The notes under the pieces were generated by a model. The model had not been told where the DNA came from, ran no database searches, and worked only from the letters and a program-made list of their open reading frames with translations. A stretch of DNA of 64,000 bases from UBA5436 sp050951845. GTDB lineage: Bacteria > Bacillota > Clostridia > Saccharofermentanales > DTU023. The stretch spans positions 62,001 through 126,000 of the forward strand of contig JBMNJV010000001.1 in assembly GCA_050951845.1 (NCBI GenBank). Reading direction: 5' to 3'. The first letter of the stretch is position 1. Each line of letters begins with the position of its first letter. This document shows positions 8,901 to 18,374 of this stretch, piece after piece. A program made the position numbers and the translations under genes.

Positions 8901-11900
8901 CGTACCGTCCGATCCCAGTTTGGTAATTTCCAATTCACCGGTCTCCGGCATCGGATCTGTATTACGATCATTGATTGCTGTGATAGCCAGGTTTGTATCA
9001 GGGTCAGTCCATACATCAGGGTTTGTATAAGGATCGATTTCGTTCCAGGATTGAGCGTGTTGAAGGTAATTGTTAGGATATCCCTCATATGGTGAATACC
9101 TTAACCTGGAACTCGTTATTAAATTCTTAATACTATCTCCATTGTAGGTTCCTGTCACTTTGACAATGGCACCGGAAGGTTCATAATCGATAGTAGGATG
9201 TGGATTCGGTACAAGAATATTAGATCCAAAAGAAAGGCTGATGCTGCCGTCTGAATATGTAGTAGGCGTTAGGTTGACTAAAGAATATTTTGTAGTATCC
9301 GTCAAAGTAACGTTAAAATCATCCGGCATATAGGTATTAAGGTCATCTCCGTCTATAACATTATTAACTCGATAAACCTCTACGCTCGCTGAGTTTATGC
9401 CAGTTCCGGAAGTATTAGTTATTCCCGCCTTGTCTGACGGAATTGCCGGAAATGCCGGAGCAGGTGGATAACCACTGGCGTACGTGTATGACGGAGCACT
9501 ATATCCTCCTTCTCCATAATGCCTAATAAAGAGTGTCGGATAAAAATAGTATTTATCGAAACTTGTCGCATACCCATGAGTTTTCCACCAATACTTGTCA
9601 GTCCACTTGTTCACATAGATTAGCTGAGTAAAGGTTTTATTTACAGTATCTACCTCTATAATTTTGGAGTTAATTGCAGCTATTCCATTGGCAGATAAGC
9701 CGTATTGTCCTCCGCGTATTTCATTGTAGCCGGAAGTACCCGGACTTTGGAGATAGCTGATTTTTCCATCTGGTTTAACCTCTATCTTCCAGGTTTCTTC
9801 TGTTGCGGTATAACCTTGGGGTGCCAGAGTCTCTTTAATGACATAGGTTCCCGGAGATAGGTTATCAAAGGTCAATATTCCTTCCTGGTTTGAAATTTCC
9901 GTCCAGGCTTTGCCATCTTTCATGACGGGATCTGTTCCGTTTTCTGCAAACAGTCCAAACCTGGCACCGGTTAAGGTCTGTTCTACTGCGTTTTCGTCTA
10001 CCCATTTCTTTGTTATTGTCACATTGTTTTCCAGAAGATTTTCCACTGTCAGCGGATTTGCTGAAATATCCGATGTTGTGAAATCAGCCTCAGGATTTGT
10101 CCACGTGTTTTGTTCTTTTGTAGCACTCTCTTTAAACATGGATAAATCACCGGGTTTTATGGTTGGTCCCGAGATAGCATCCGGTTCGTAAGGATTAGAA
10201 GCCGGAGGATTAGGATCTCTGGTTCCATCCGGAGCAATGTTCCAGCCCGGATCTGTAATAAAAGTTCCGTCATTCTTCCAGATTGGATTTATGGGTACTT
10301 TCCAAAACTTAGTGTCATCTTCCGTCATATGAACAATCCACTGGTAGTCCGGTGCGGCATAGGTAGCCGGTGTGACCGTCTCTCTCAGGAAATAATAACC
10401 GGGTACCGGGAGATTCTCAGCGGTATGGATTATATCTCCTCCGCTGTTTGACTGGGTAAGCTGAACGGTTTTGACACCATAAAAGGTTTCCGGTCTTTGG
10501 TAAAGAGTGAATTCTGCACCTGATAAAGCATTACCGTTTCCGTCGGTTTTCTTAACAACCAAGTCTCTTGTGACTAATTGCTTATTTCCTATTCGATAAC
10601 CCAGATTACTGTCCGGGGGATTATTAAGCGTTTCCCAGTAGGGGTCCGGATGTTCAGTCGTTGGAGCAAGGGTTGTAGTCGTTAATGTGCCATCATCCAC
10701 CACAGTCACAGTCCAGACAGCTCCTGAAGGCAGATAGCCGGCAGGTGTCAGGGTTTCCCTTAAGGTATAGGTTCCGGGGGCAAGGTTGGAAAAGGTCACC
10801 TGCCCGGTTGAATAATTTGTTGACTCAGTAATTGAGTTTCCGTTAGAATCGGTCAGAGTAAATTTCGCTGTTTCGTATATTACCGGGTATGTCGGAGCAT
10901 TGTCGCCGTCTACGTTGGTTACGGTAAGTTCACCGGTCTTGGGATTATTGACTGCCGTAATGGCCAGGTTTAGTTCAGGATCAGTCCATACATCAGAGTT
11001 TGTATAGGGCTGAACTTCATTCCAGGATTGGGCATGTCGATAGCCGTAACTTTGACCGGCGTAATAGGTGAACCTGGAACTGGTTATCAGGTTTTTGTCA
11101 GCTATCGCCCCGTTGTAAGTTCCCGTCACCTTGACAATAGCCCCTGATGCATAAGGATAGCCGGTATAAGGCACCAGGAAATTCTTGCCGAAGCTTAAAG
11201 ACAGGCCATTAGTATTATAAGTTACCGGCGTGATATTCGTCGACTTGACATATTTTGAAGTATCTTCCAGATTAACCTCAAAGTTCACAGGCATGGTGGT
11301 CATATTTACATCGTAAACTCGATAAACTTCTGCCGATGTAATGACAGTTCCGGATGAGTTTGCTGCCCCGGATTTAACGGCAGGTATCCCTTCCGGAGTC
11401 TCTGAAGGATATACACAGCTTTGATATCCCGTTTCTGCAAAAGGTGTCAGATACAAGGTCGGATTGAAGGAGTCTTGATTGTACTGTACTGCGAGTCCAT
11501 TGGGTCTGTATACCCAAGGATTAACGTAGACCAGCTGGGTAAAAGTCTTATTGACAGTATCCACATCAATAATCCTGGAACCTGCTACAGCAAAATGATT
11601 AGTGTCTGTTGAATAGACAATGGTTCCGGCACGTAACTCATTGTACCCGGAAGTCCCTGCACTTTGGAAAAGGCTGATTCTTCCGTCTTCCCCTACCGCT
11701 ATCTTCCAGGTTTCGCTTGTCGGATTAAATCCTTCGGGTGCTTGAACCTCTTTAATTACATATGTTCCCTGACTTATATTGTCAAAGGTTAATATTCCTT
11801 CCTGGTTTGAAATTTCCGTCCAGGGATTGCCATCTTTCAGAATGGGATTTTCACCATTTTCATCATAGAGTCCAAACTCAGCTCCGGTTAAGGCGACACT

Positions 11901-13514
11901 GTCCGGATCAGTCTTTGTTATTGTCACCTTGTTTCCGCTCCGGTTTCTCGCGGGTGATCTGCTGCTCATCTTCATTGTCTGTGGCAGACTGAATCCATCA
12001 GTTGTTTCAGTTGTATTCTCTGTTCCTTCAACTACATCTTTTTCAGCAGGCTCTTCCTGAGGAGTTTCCTCCTCTGTCGTTTCTGTTCCTTGCGCTGCTG
12101 CATCTTCTTGTGAGGCAGGATTATTCTCCTCTTCTGATGTTTCTGATTCATCTGATGCTGCAGCTTCTTGTGCAGCAATTTCTTGTTCGATCGCTGCTAT
12201 TTGCGCAGCTTTTTCGTCAGCATTCAGAACTGCTCTATAGCTATATGTCTTACGCTCTGTTGTAAAAGCCAGAAGATCTGCATTCGTAATGGACGTCGGT
12301 TGATCCAGAGTCAGCGCTAAACTGATCGTCGCAACCGTCACTGAATCACTTTCTTCGCCCGCGGCATTTTTGTAAGGTTCGACTGTATAGGTAAAGTTAT
12401 TCAAAACTGCGAGAATTTGTTTTTCTGATTTTGATAATGTATTTCCGGCATTTGCTTTGTCTTGTAATTCTTGATAATAGCTGTCATCAGCATGATTCTT
12501 TTCAAGGATATCGAGAATTTCCGCTTCCGTTTCCGGAGTCAGAGTTAAGCGCAGAAAATCATATTCAGCACCATAATCAATCAGGCCTGACGTTTCGGTT
12601 TCGTCTTCTGTTGCGGATTGAGGATCAGGTGCAGAGGTTTCAGCAGGCAGCGTTTCCGAGACTGTTGTTTCTGCCGGTGTCGTTTCTGCAACCGTCGTTT
12701 CTGCGGCTGTCGTTTCCGCAGCTGTGGTTTCAGCAACCGTCGTTTCCGCGGCTGTCGTTTCTGCGACTGTGGTTTCCGCTGCTGTTGTTTCCACCGGTGT
12801 CGTTTCAGCAACTGTCGTTTCTGAAACTGTGGTTTCAGAAGTCGTTGTTTCCGCAGCTGTTGTTTCTGCAATCGTCGTTTCAGCGGCTGTCGTTTCTGCA
12901 GCTGTGGTTTCTGCGACAGTCGTTTCTGCGGCTGTCGTTTCTGCAGCTGTGGTTTCAGCGACAGTCGCTTCTGCAGCTATGGTTTCAACGGCCGTCGTTT
13001 CAGTAACCGTCGTTTCAGCAGCTGTCGTTTCAGCGGCTATGGTTTCAGCGGCCGTCGTTTCCGCAACCGTCGTTTCAGCAGCTGTCGTTTCCGTGGCTTC
13101 TGCAGCAGCCTGTTCTTCCGCTGCTTGCTCTGATGCCTCCTGCTCAGCTATGAGATCTGCTCCCTTCTCTACGCTGAATCCCATATCTTTGAATGTTTCG
13201 ATAGTGTTATCAGATATAGTGAGTTGTTTGTGATAAATTAATGTACTGACCCGATCGACTGCATTATCTTGCGGATTATCGGTTTCTGTCGAAAGCTTTT
13301 CGCTTTCGATGAGAATAGGGAGTAGATTTGTTTCCTCGATTTTTTCCGGATTGATACGAATGGAGAGTTTGTTTTTGTTCTCCGTTAAATGACTGATGCC
13401 TTGTATCGCCGTTGTTGTTTCTCCCGCACGGGTAATACCTGGATAAATAATTTGTATAATTAAAAGAAAAACAAGCAAAAGTAATCCCAGCTTCTTTGTC
13501 TTATGTTTTATCAT
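5940..13514 (-). CDS. giant pilus tip adhesin: VWA domain, Cna-B repeats, YPATG sorting signal
   Basis: 2,524-residue surface protein, first gene of the pilus operon. In order it has a signal peptide (about 8-30), a leader domain, about 30 pentapeptide units rich in Ala/Val-Glu-Thr-Thr (about 140-292), and an acidic spacer. Two copies of a block of about 340 residues follow (about 528-850 and 1168-1505), each a Cna-B domain plus an Asp-rich beta module, with further Cna-B domains between and after them. A VWA domain (about 1770-2060) has a MIDAS motif DNSSSMG. Terminal Cna-B domains lead to YPATG, a membrane helix and a basic tail. VWA-bearing tip adhesins such as RrgA and PilA bind host matrix through MIDAS; binding here is inferred. 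Shine-Dalgarno AGGGGAGAG precedes the ATG. Unlike most tip adhesins it is more than twice the usual length. Confidence 0.9.
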   Translation of the reverse strand: MIKHKTKKLGLLLLVFLLIIQIIYPGITRAGETTTAIQGISHLTENKNKLSIRINPEKIEETNLLPILIESEKLSTETDNPQDNAVDRVSTLIYHKQLTISDNTIETFKDMGFSVEKGADLIAEQEASEQAAEEQAAAEATETTAAETTVAETTAAETIAAETTAAETTVTETTAVETIAAEATVAETTAAETTAAETTVAETTAAETTAAETTIAETTAAETTTSETTVSETTVAETTPVETTAAETTVAETTAAETTVAETTAAETTAAETTVAETTPAETTVSETLPAETSAPDPQSATEDETETSGLIDYGAEYDFLRLTLTPETEAEILDILEKNHADDSYYQELQDKANAGNTLSKSEKQILAVLNNFTYTVEPYKNAAGEESDSVTVATISLALTLDQPTSITNADLLAFTTERKTYSYRAVLNADEKAAQIAAIEQEIAAQEAAASDESETSEEENNPASQEDAAAQGTETTEEETPQEEPAEKDVVEGTENTTETTDGFSLPQTMKMSSRSPARNRSGNKVTITKTDPDSVALTGAEFGLYDENGENPILKDGNPWTEISNQEGILTFDNISQGTYVIKEVQAPEGFNPTSETWKIAVGEDGRISLFQSAGTSGYNELRAGTIVYSTDTNHFAVAGSRIIDVDTVNKTFTQLVYVNPWVYRPNGLAVQYNQDSFNPTLYLTPFAETGYQSCVYPSETPEGIPAVKSGAANSSGTVITSAEVYRVYDVNMTTMPVNFEVNLEDTSKYVKSTNITPVTYNTNGLSLSFGKNFLVPYTGYPYASGAIVKVTGTYNGAIADKNLITSSRFTYYAGQSYGYRHAQSWNEVQPYTNSDVWTDPELNLAITAVNNPKTGELTVTNVDGDNAPTYPVIYETAKFTLTDSNGNSITESTNYSTGQVTFSNLAPGTYTLRETLTPAGYLPSGAVWTVTVVDDGTLTTTTLAPTTEHPDPYWETLNNPPDSNLGYRIGNKQLVTRDLVVKKTDGNGNALSGAEFTLYQRPETFYGVKTVQLTQSNSGGDIIHTAENLPVPGYYFLRETVTPATYAAPDYQWIVHMTEDDTKFWKVPINPIWKNDGTFITDPGWNIAPDGTRDPNPPASNPYEPDAISGPTIKPGDLSMFKESATKEQNTWTNPEADFTTSDISANPLTVENLLENNVTITKKWVDENAVEQTLTGARFGLFAENGTDPVMKDGKAWTEISNQEGILTFDNLSPGTYVIKETLAPQGYTATEETWKIEVKPDGKISYLQSPGTSGYNEIRGGQYGLSANGIAAINSKIIEVDTVNKTFTQLIYVNKWTDKYWWKTHGYATSFDKYYFYPTLFIRHYGEGGYSAPSYTYASGYPPAPAFPAIPSDKAGITNTSGTGINSASVEVYRVNNVIDGDDLNTYMPDDFNVTLTDTTKYSLVNLTPTTYSDGSISLSFGSNILVPNPHPTIDYEPSGAIVKVTGTYNGDSIKNLITSSRLRYSPYEGYPNNYLQHAQSWNEIDPYTNPDVWTDPDTNLAITAINDRNTDPMPETGELEITKLGSDGTRLGDIDFGLFPGTNDQLTADSKPMYFGTTDAEGLLTLNNILPGTYTLKELETPAGYIKINDVWTIVVGQDGTTEVVSGGGTIVNPDPPAEPPAGTSNTTFPTWVGTLNSQTQVSSPSANQMNINYPSYPDPILYTSVQDGEYAVDFDQTGFIRTDPSDPNSVETLRNVWLADGDNNYGGYLTYRGNYQTYFNQDWHTIDFAKVAKYAEKTFPAVKDDHQYDITLKVTGNTYPEKEKDKLGVIILYDNSSSMGATVGSTGKTRATLAKEATTQFVNDLKAKNPEVEFALVTYGSTIFDGQYHTTNFNGSRYRAQTPNASYLGFTDDPSNITGRLPGRVPSSYSQPFFYFGGTFTGGAFLEAEKLVRQAQARTTNEFDRLVVVNVTDGVPTRSPIIEQVSTNAEGKKVTTFATVDDTGYYSNGVKGDGIYYRLFDSTSTEYHRTYTPPGLGQKVVNHGIPTELNSQNIKNLYAEVFNIGISVTGDDEISEAAAKTLMANISSGAGYNYDLTDANELPDAFASIINKVYRNTISSGIVTDPMGDKVELVLDSASAFVEGTDYTITATKGVNKEPAPELLNGVTATYDSTTRTIKLQGLNLGLNDEITLKYKVSLRAGDADVRENIYYFTNKETTLQPNPAAGMVAWNFPVPSVKKLGTEHPEIPPNLQITNYRKPSIEFYKTKVTGESLAGAKFQLYRTTVVGGVIVRTPVGNEITTVADQPMVFSDLDAGTYILVETQAPPGYKKLADPAVSFEVTDKGNITNVSGQDLNTSDGTNDIWNWRMPEMQLNLVKLDGNFSPVLVGDVKFTLTKASTNTGGGDVPPELQTISFTDLGLLQAGGNTLGITIPFGMDGEYILEESMAPGGYTRTTDKYHIVVSQAERTIKLVKLTDNLGNDQIYQYKDAQGTTVDHDLSADGPVILYTESGQEPGVKNQALSLDLGIVNQQAEYPATGGQGIRNYLIVGGVIMMFAGVMILRRKRRHGEYEKV
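12640..13095. repeat. 15-bp tandem repeats coding about 30 (A/V)AETT pentapeptides
   Basis: A run of near-identical 15-bp units inside the tip adhesin gene encodes pentapeptides such as VAETT, AAETT, PAETT and VSETT. The unit length keeps the frame, so copy-number change would alter stalk length without breaking the protein. The repeats create long false open frames on the opposite strand. Confidence 0.9.
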
Positions 13515-13693
13515 TTCTCTCCCCTAATTATATATTTTAAAGATATCACAGGTATCTCACAATTATTATCTATATTTATTCTTGTTTAGCTGTAACAAAT
13601 TATACAGATTATGTATATTTCTATACTAGGTTAGCTTCGGAATCAAACAAACTCAAGGTGTGATTAAAAAATTCACGCCTTAATTTATAAAAA

Positions 13694-13718
13694 AAGCGTG
13701 AATTTTAAATTCACGCTT
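13694..13718 (-). terminator. rho-independent terminator downstream of the HTH-less paralogue
   Basis: A near-perfect 12-bp inverted repeat (aagcgtgaattt / aaattcacgctt) is followed on the minus strand by a T-run (ttttttata). It sits in the 346-bp gap between the gene ending at 13861 and the tip adhesin start at 13514, so the pilus operon should have its own promoter. The rest of the gap is AT-rich; I see no confident promoter in it. Confidence 0.75.
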
Positions 13719-13860
13719 ATATTGTATTATTTTAATTTTATTTAATATATGGAAATCAGCTGATTAAAACAGAAACTTATTGCATTAAAAAAGAAATATC
13801 TCCATTATAAACCGAATTAAAATAATGATAAAAAGCCTCAGCAAGTTCTTCTTTGATTAC

Positions 13861-15087
13861 TTAATAAGCAATTCTTGCTAAACGATATCTTTTATTGACA
13901 TTGGTGCGAATCAATAAAGTATGTTTCGGTTCGCTATAGATCATAACGTTGGGAATTTCAAAAGTTGTCGTTTTTTCACTGCCGAGCACTAACATTTCTT
14001 TTCCGATATACCTCTGATAAACTTTATCAAGATCTTCCAAAAAGTCGTTTTTGTATTGTTCTAATCGCATAACACCGCCATGCACTTTAACGAATCCATG
14101 TTCATAGGCATCGGTTAAAGCTTTGGAAGAAACGATAAACTTTGTTGAGTTCCGGACTTTTTCTTTATACATAAAAGAATGAAACAATCCCCATATTTCA
14201 TATTCTGTATGATCAATCGCATTTTCCCTGTACATTTTTTCCTTTAAGGCCCGGCTGCCCATATAAAGATAGATATGCGGCAAATATGCAAAAGCTGATG
14301 ATTGCTTTTCTACGTTCTTCAGCACATCGATAAAATCCGTAAATTCTCCTTTCACCGACATAGCTTTTTTGCGATGAGAAAAGGATTCTTTTAATTCCTG
14401 CAAACTCAACTGTCCGAGTTTGTTATTATGACAAATACACAGTCCTTCCAAATAATCCTGATCACAAAATCCCACGCCGTTAAAAACATCTTCATAAGAA
14501 AACAGAACCGCATCTTCCTTTTTTTCGGCTTCATATATTTCAACATCAAAAGCCGGGATTTGGGAAATCAAGCGCAATAAATTATGAATATACAAATTGG
14601 AGCGATCACTATCTTTTCGATAGTCAATAAATTTTTCATTAATTACATAATTTAATTCAATACGAATCGGTCGTTCAACCCGGATATTAATTCGTTCACA
14701 GAGAAAAGACCAGATATTATCATTAAAGTCTCCATCATAATAATAGGAGAAATCTTTTTCGCCTTTTGCCATTTGCTCTAACACATATTGAACAATCGGC
14801 TGAAATTCATCGGTTTGTTCTATCTTTACCTGAGTTTCATCAGCAACATTTGTCAGAAGATTATCCCAAATGTTGAGGGCTTCACTTTCCCCGGCCAGCC
14901 TTTCTGTATGATTTTTTTGTTTTAACGTTTCCAGATAATCATCATTCACATGTATTACAAATAAACCTTTTTTGTTTTGCATATTTGACCTGCCATTGAA
15001 ATTGATTTTGTCTTTATTTAATGATAATTCAAAATTTTTTAATAATAAAGAGTGAATCCAACCTTCACATCCAACTTGTTTTTTCAT
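13861..15087 (-). CDS. unrecognised protein, paralogue of the two adjacent HTH proteins but without the HTH
   Basis: 408 residues if the first ATG is used. An in-frame ATG at 14982 (373 residues) has a slightly better upstream sequence (GGCAGGTC), while the first has none. The C-terminal half aligns by eye with the two upstream genes around shared patterns: YxPxIYLYxGSxxLxEKM, EYEIWG, FVxxxGxxRL and a final IYSxxxTLLxxTN. It lacks the 60-residue N-terminal HTH of its neighbours, so it could be a truncated copy or a partner without DNA binding. Third of three tandem genes pointing at the pilus operon, closed by a terminator. I do not recognise the C-terminal domain and assign no function; a regulatory link to the pilus is inference. 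Confidence 0.75.
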   Translation of the reverse strand: MKKQVGCEGWIHSLLLKNFELSLNKDKINFNGRSNMQNKKGLFVIHVNDDYLETLKQKNHTERLAGESEALNIWDNLLTNVADETQVKIEQTDEFQPIVQYVLEQMAKGEKDFSYYYDGDFNDNIWSFLCERINIRVERPIRIELNYVINEKFIDYRKDSDRSNLYIHNLLRLISQIPAFDVEIYEAEKKEDAVLFSYEDVFNGVGFCDQDYLEGLCICHNNKLGQLSLQELKESFSHRKKAMSVKGEFTDFIDVLKNVEKQSSAFAYLPHIYLYMGSRALKEKMYRENAIDHTEYEIWGLFHSFMYKEKVRNSTKFIVSSKALTDAYEHGFVKVHGGVMRLEQYKNDFLEDLDKVYQRYIGKEMLVLGSEKTTTFEIPNVMIYSEPKHTLLIRTNVNKRYRLARIAY

Positions 15088-15202
15088 AATAATTTCATAA
15101 AATCAAATTAACATTCTCATAACATTGCAATAACATTCTCAGCAGATTATTCTCCGGGTTTATTCCTCGGAGTAATATGTTTTTATACAACAATGCCGCA
15201 AA

Positions 15203-16606
15203 TTATAAACTAAAATTATTTTTTTCGATAAAGCGCAATTCGCTCAGGTAGCGATGAACGATGTCGGATAAGGCTATATCCTTTATTTTGTAGAAAAATC
15301 GGCCGGAACCATAGGCATTAATTTGATTAGTTTGCAGATATAAGGAAGTTTTACCGTCGGAATATATGGCATTGAGCGGCAGGCGGCCGGCATTCGGCAC
15401 TCCGCCGGGAATTATACATAATTCGTCTTTAGCTTTCTTCTCATCCAACAGAGCTTGCATCTCAGCAATATAGGCCGATTTATATTCACCTGTTAATCGG
15501 ATAAGTCCTTCACAAGTTTTGACGAGACCTTCTTGCATGACGCGCTTGATTCCGGATTCCGGTATTATAAAAACAACATTTTGCTGATTAGCTGCTTGAA
15601 GTAAAGCTGATAAAACTTGCCAGATATCATAATCCGATTGCGAAATGATCTTATTTGCAAGTAGTTTTTCAGATAAAGTCTGTCCTGCCAAATATATTGA
15701 CAAAGCCGGCATGTATAATAAAGCTCTATTCCCGGCCGGATTTTGTTTCAGCCATCCGGTAAAATTCTCTAGTGACGGTTCTGCCTCAATTAACGGGGAT
15801 AGTTGGGCAAAATTCTTTTTTAGCTTTCTTTTACCTTTTTCAAAAACATCCGTGTTTTGTGTGATAAAAATTTTAAAATCTTTGCCCGAAGAAACAGGGG
15901 TACCGTAAGTATAATAAAATTCATCAAAAGCACATTGAAAATCCTGAACACCATCATTTATATAAGGGATCAGTTCTAAAAAAGACAACTGTGAAGTTAA
16001 ACGAAAAAATTTATGGACTTTCCTGACCGACTCATCTCTATAATTATAAAAGTGTGAGTTCGTGACAAAGTGGAACCGATAATCGTTGTTGCTCGTATAA
16101 GGAAATTCCAGAACGTCAATCATTTCGGGCGTTAAAGCATCCAAGACATCCCCTTGAAAATAGATATCTTTGGTTATATTTTCATTGGTTGTTCCTTTAT
16201 CGATCACATCAAACATGAAGGATATTAACTCTTCAGGACCATTGAGCATTGAAGAAATATTTGATGAAGCAAAAATGTTCTCCCTGGGATAAGCTTCCAG
16301 GTAACTCGTATTAAAAGCATCATCTAATAAGGATTTCAATAATCTGTTCTTGGATACTGAATCACGTTCTACTTTTATGCGGGGGCTTTTTGCCGCAATC
16401 TTCATAAAATGCTCAGGCTGCATTTTTTCAGAAAAATAGTCTGCCAATTGCGGACTGATTTCATCCCAGGCTTCTATGGACGGAAATATTTTGTGATTAT
16501 ACCATTTACTGACATATGATCTGTCATAAGCAATATTTCTGGCAACATCAGCAATAGAGGAGTCAGTCATATCTATCAACATAGAAAAAAGGTCGTTAAA
16601 ATTCAT
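15203..16606 (-). CDS. XRE-like HTH protein with unrecognised C-terminal domain (paralogue 2)
   Basis: 467 residues from the ATG at 16606, which has a good Shine-Dalgarno (GGAGAATAGA). The longer frame to 16651 needs a TTG and lacks one. Residues 1-60 form a Cro/CI-like HTH: SSIADVARNIAYDRSYVSKW is the recognisable helix-turn-helix. The remaining 400 residues match the flanking paralogues (YMPALSIYLAGQTLSEKL, DYDIWQ, GLIRLTGEY, AIYSDGKTSLYLQTNQ) but no family I know. No membrane segment is evident, so a cytoplasmic DNA-binding regulator with a large sensory or oligomerisation domain is likely. Neighbours: the HTH-less paralogue 115 bp downstream, then the pilus operon. Confidence 0.8.
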   Translation of the reverse strand: MNFNDLFSMLIDMTDSSIADVARNIAYDRSYVSKWYNHKIFPSIEAWDEISPQLADYFSEKMQPEHFMKIAAKSPRIKVERDSVSKNRLLKSLLDDAFNTSYLEAYPRENIFASSNISSMLNGPEELISFMFDVIDKGTTNENITKDIYFQGDVLDALTPEMIDVLEFPYTSNNDYRFHFVTNSHFYNYRDESVRKVHKFFRLTSQLSFLELIPYINDGVQDFQCAFDEFYYTYGTPVSSGKDFKIFITQNTDVFEKGKRKLKKNFAQLSPLIEAEPSLENFTGWLKQNPAGNRALLYMPALSIYLAGQTLSEKLLANKIISQSDYDIWQVLSALLQAANQQNVVFIIPESGIKRVMQEGLVKTCEGLIRLTGEYKSAYIAEMQALLDEKKAKDELCIIPGGVPNAGRLPLNAIYSDGKTSLYLQTNQINAYGSGRFFYKIKDIALSDIVHRYLSELRFIEKNNFSL

Positions 16607-16684
16607 TCTATTCTCCGTTATTTGTCTGTTTTCACACTGTCTGTTTGCCAATTAGCATTGAGACGTGTTGTTTTTGCTGATTCT

Positions 16685-18109
16685 TTATTGTTTTAAGAAA
16701 TTCTCGTTTTCTATATTCATGACAGCTTTCAGCCAATCGTAAATTAAATGTGTAAAAGCTTGATTCTTGGATTCATAAAGAATATTTCTTGTTTCGTAAG
16801 GAGTCATCTGGTTGAACTGCAGGACAACAGATGTGGTCTGATCGCTGTAAACCACGGACATAGGCAGACGATGCACATTTGATATTTTGTCATCGTCAAG
16901 AACAATGATGTTTTTTCGCTTAAACATCATGAATAAGTCTTCCATGTATTTTTTATAATAATCACCGAAGATCTGAATACTTCCGTTTGTCTTATAAATC
17001 CAGCCGCGAACAAAAGTGTCATTAAATGAACTCTTGGTAATGATTACTTTCATTTGACTAAGTTCGGGTCCGGTCAAAACTGTCCGTATTTTGCCCCATA
17101 ATTCATATTCCTGTTTATTAATGAAACGATCTTTAAACATCCGCTCTCTCAATTTATCGGAACCATAATAGAGATACAGACGAGGAGTATACAAGATCGG
17201 AGTATTGGCCGGAGGCTTATCGGCAATGTCCTTTAACCCCTCCACGAAACTTTCCTGCAAAGCAATAATCGGATTTTTCCCGGCAAAGAACGTTTTTAAA
17301 CTCAGATAGCTCTCGTCAATTTTTTCTTTGTTTTCAATAACGAAAAGTATCTCCGGAACTTCATTATTTAAATCGAATCCCCAACCTGCCATATCTCCCT
17401 GATGCACCATTCTGACAACACTATCTGAGTTTCTTGTCGCTTCATAAATTTCTAAATTCAGAAAGGGCAGACTGGAAATCAAACGTAAATACGAGTTGAT
17501 ATATTGCAAATCTTCTTGATTATCATTGATCAGCAAGTCCATATTGACAGTCGATTTTACTCTGAAACTATTGGGACTTATGTAGTTAATAAAGATATTG
17601 TCCAAAAGTTTATTATTAAAACAACGGACAAGATTTCCTGTATAGTAAAAAGTTGCATAATGCGTCAGATCATGCAGATTCTGCGTCAAATAATTGATCA
17701 GATAATTCACCACATCTTGTACGCCTGTAATGGTTATGGCAGAACATTTTCCGGTGTCTTGTCTTCGTACTTCATCTCTGTGGGAAGTTTGGGTATATGA
17801 CTTTTCTAATAAAGTATCAATTAATTCTATTTTCGATTGGATTTTATTATTTTGGACGATCGCCTGAATATATGGATATTGGATCGCCAAATACTCCGTG
17901 TCATTAACGGTTAATTTGTTATCCAGAAAATTAATCATATTCGCTTTTGTATCCTGCCAGCTTCCGGCAGAGGGTAATGCCCTGTCGTTTACCCATTTGG
18001 AAATATAGGAGCGATCATATAGAATGGCATCAGCAAACTCCTGAATACTTGTATTCGACAGATTCAACAAAATATTCAAAATTTCACTAAAAATCATAGA
18101 GAAACCCAT
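16685..18109 (-). CDS. XRE-like HTH protein with unrecognised C-terminal domain (paralogue 3)
   Basis: 474 residues. The N-terminal HTH (about 5-60) contains TSIQEFADAILYDRSYISKW, nearly the same turn as the downstream paralogue (DRSYxSKW shared exactly). The C-terminal 400 residues share LYTPRLYLYYGSDKLRERMF, EYELWGK, GSIQIFGDYYKKY and VVYSDQTTSVVLQFNQ with the other two copies. First of the three-gene tandem set, with 78 bp to the next gene. Divergence between copies is high, so duplication is old rather than an assembly artefact. Probably a transcriptional regulator; ligand and targets unknown. Confidence 0.8.
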   Translation of the reverse strand: MGFSMIFSEILNILLNLSNTSIQEFADAILYDRSYISKWVNDRALPSAGSWQDTKANMINFLDNKLTVNDTEYLAIQYPYIQAIVQNNKIQSKIELIDTLLEKSYTQTSHRDEVRRQDTGKCSAITITGVQDVVNYLINYLTQNLHDLTHYATFYYTGNLVRCFNNKLLDNIFINYISPNSFRVKSTVNMDLLINDNQEDLQYINSYLRLISSLPFLNLEIYEATRNSDSVVRMVHQGDMAGWGFDLNNEVPEILFVIENKEKIDESYLSLKTFFAGKNPIIALQESFVEGLKDIADKPPANTPILYTPRLYLYYGSDKLRERMFKDRFINKQEYELWGKIRTVLTGPELSQMKVIITKSSFNDTFVRGWIYKTNGSIQIFGDYYKKYMEDLFMMFKRKNIIVLDDDKISNVHRLPMSVVYSDQTTSVVLQFNQMTPYETRNILYESKNQAFTHLIYDWLKAVMNIENENFLKQ

Positions 18110-18374
18110 CCAATCTCTTATATTTCTGATTAGTAAATTTCGATGTTATATCTGATAATTTGCTCTGACCATCTATTAACAATTATTCCTGTTTCTTCCT
18201 GCTTATAATCATCCGGTGCTATACTAAAAACTTTTCATATATTAACGAAATTTTACGCATAACAATCGATTTTATCAGTAATATCAGTATAAAGTAAAAC
18301 ACACAAAATTTGTAGGTTTTTATTATCAGATTTAAGAGAATCGTTTAGATAAAACAATTGGTTAAAATATTTTT

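Noticed and set aside
12431..13233. Long open frames opposite the tip adhesin (Val/Ser/Ala-rich and Phe/Leu-rich)
   Set aside because: They mirror the 15-bp repeats of the adhesin gene and have no start signals or known domains.
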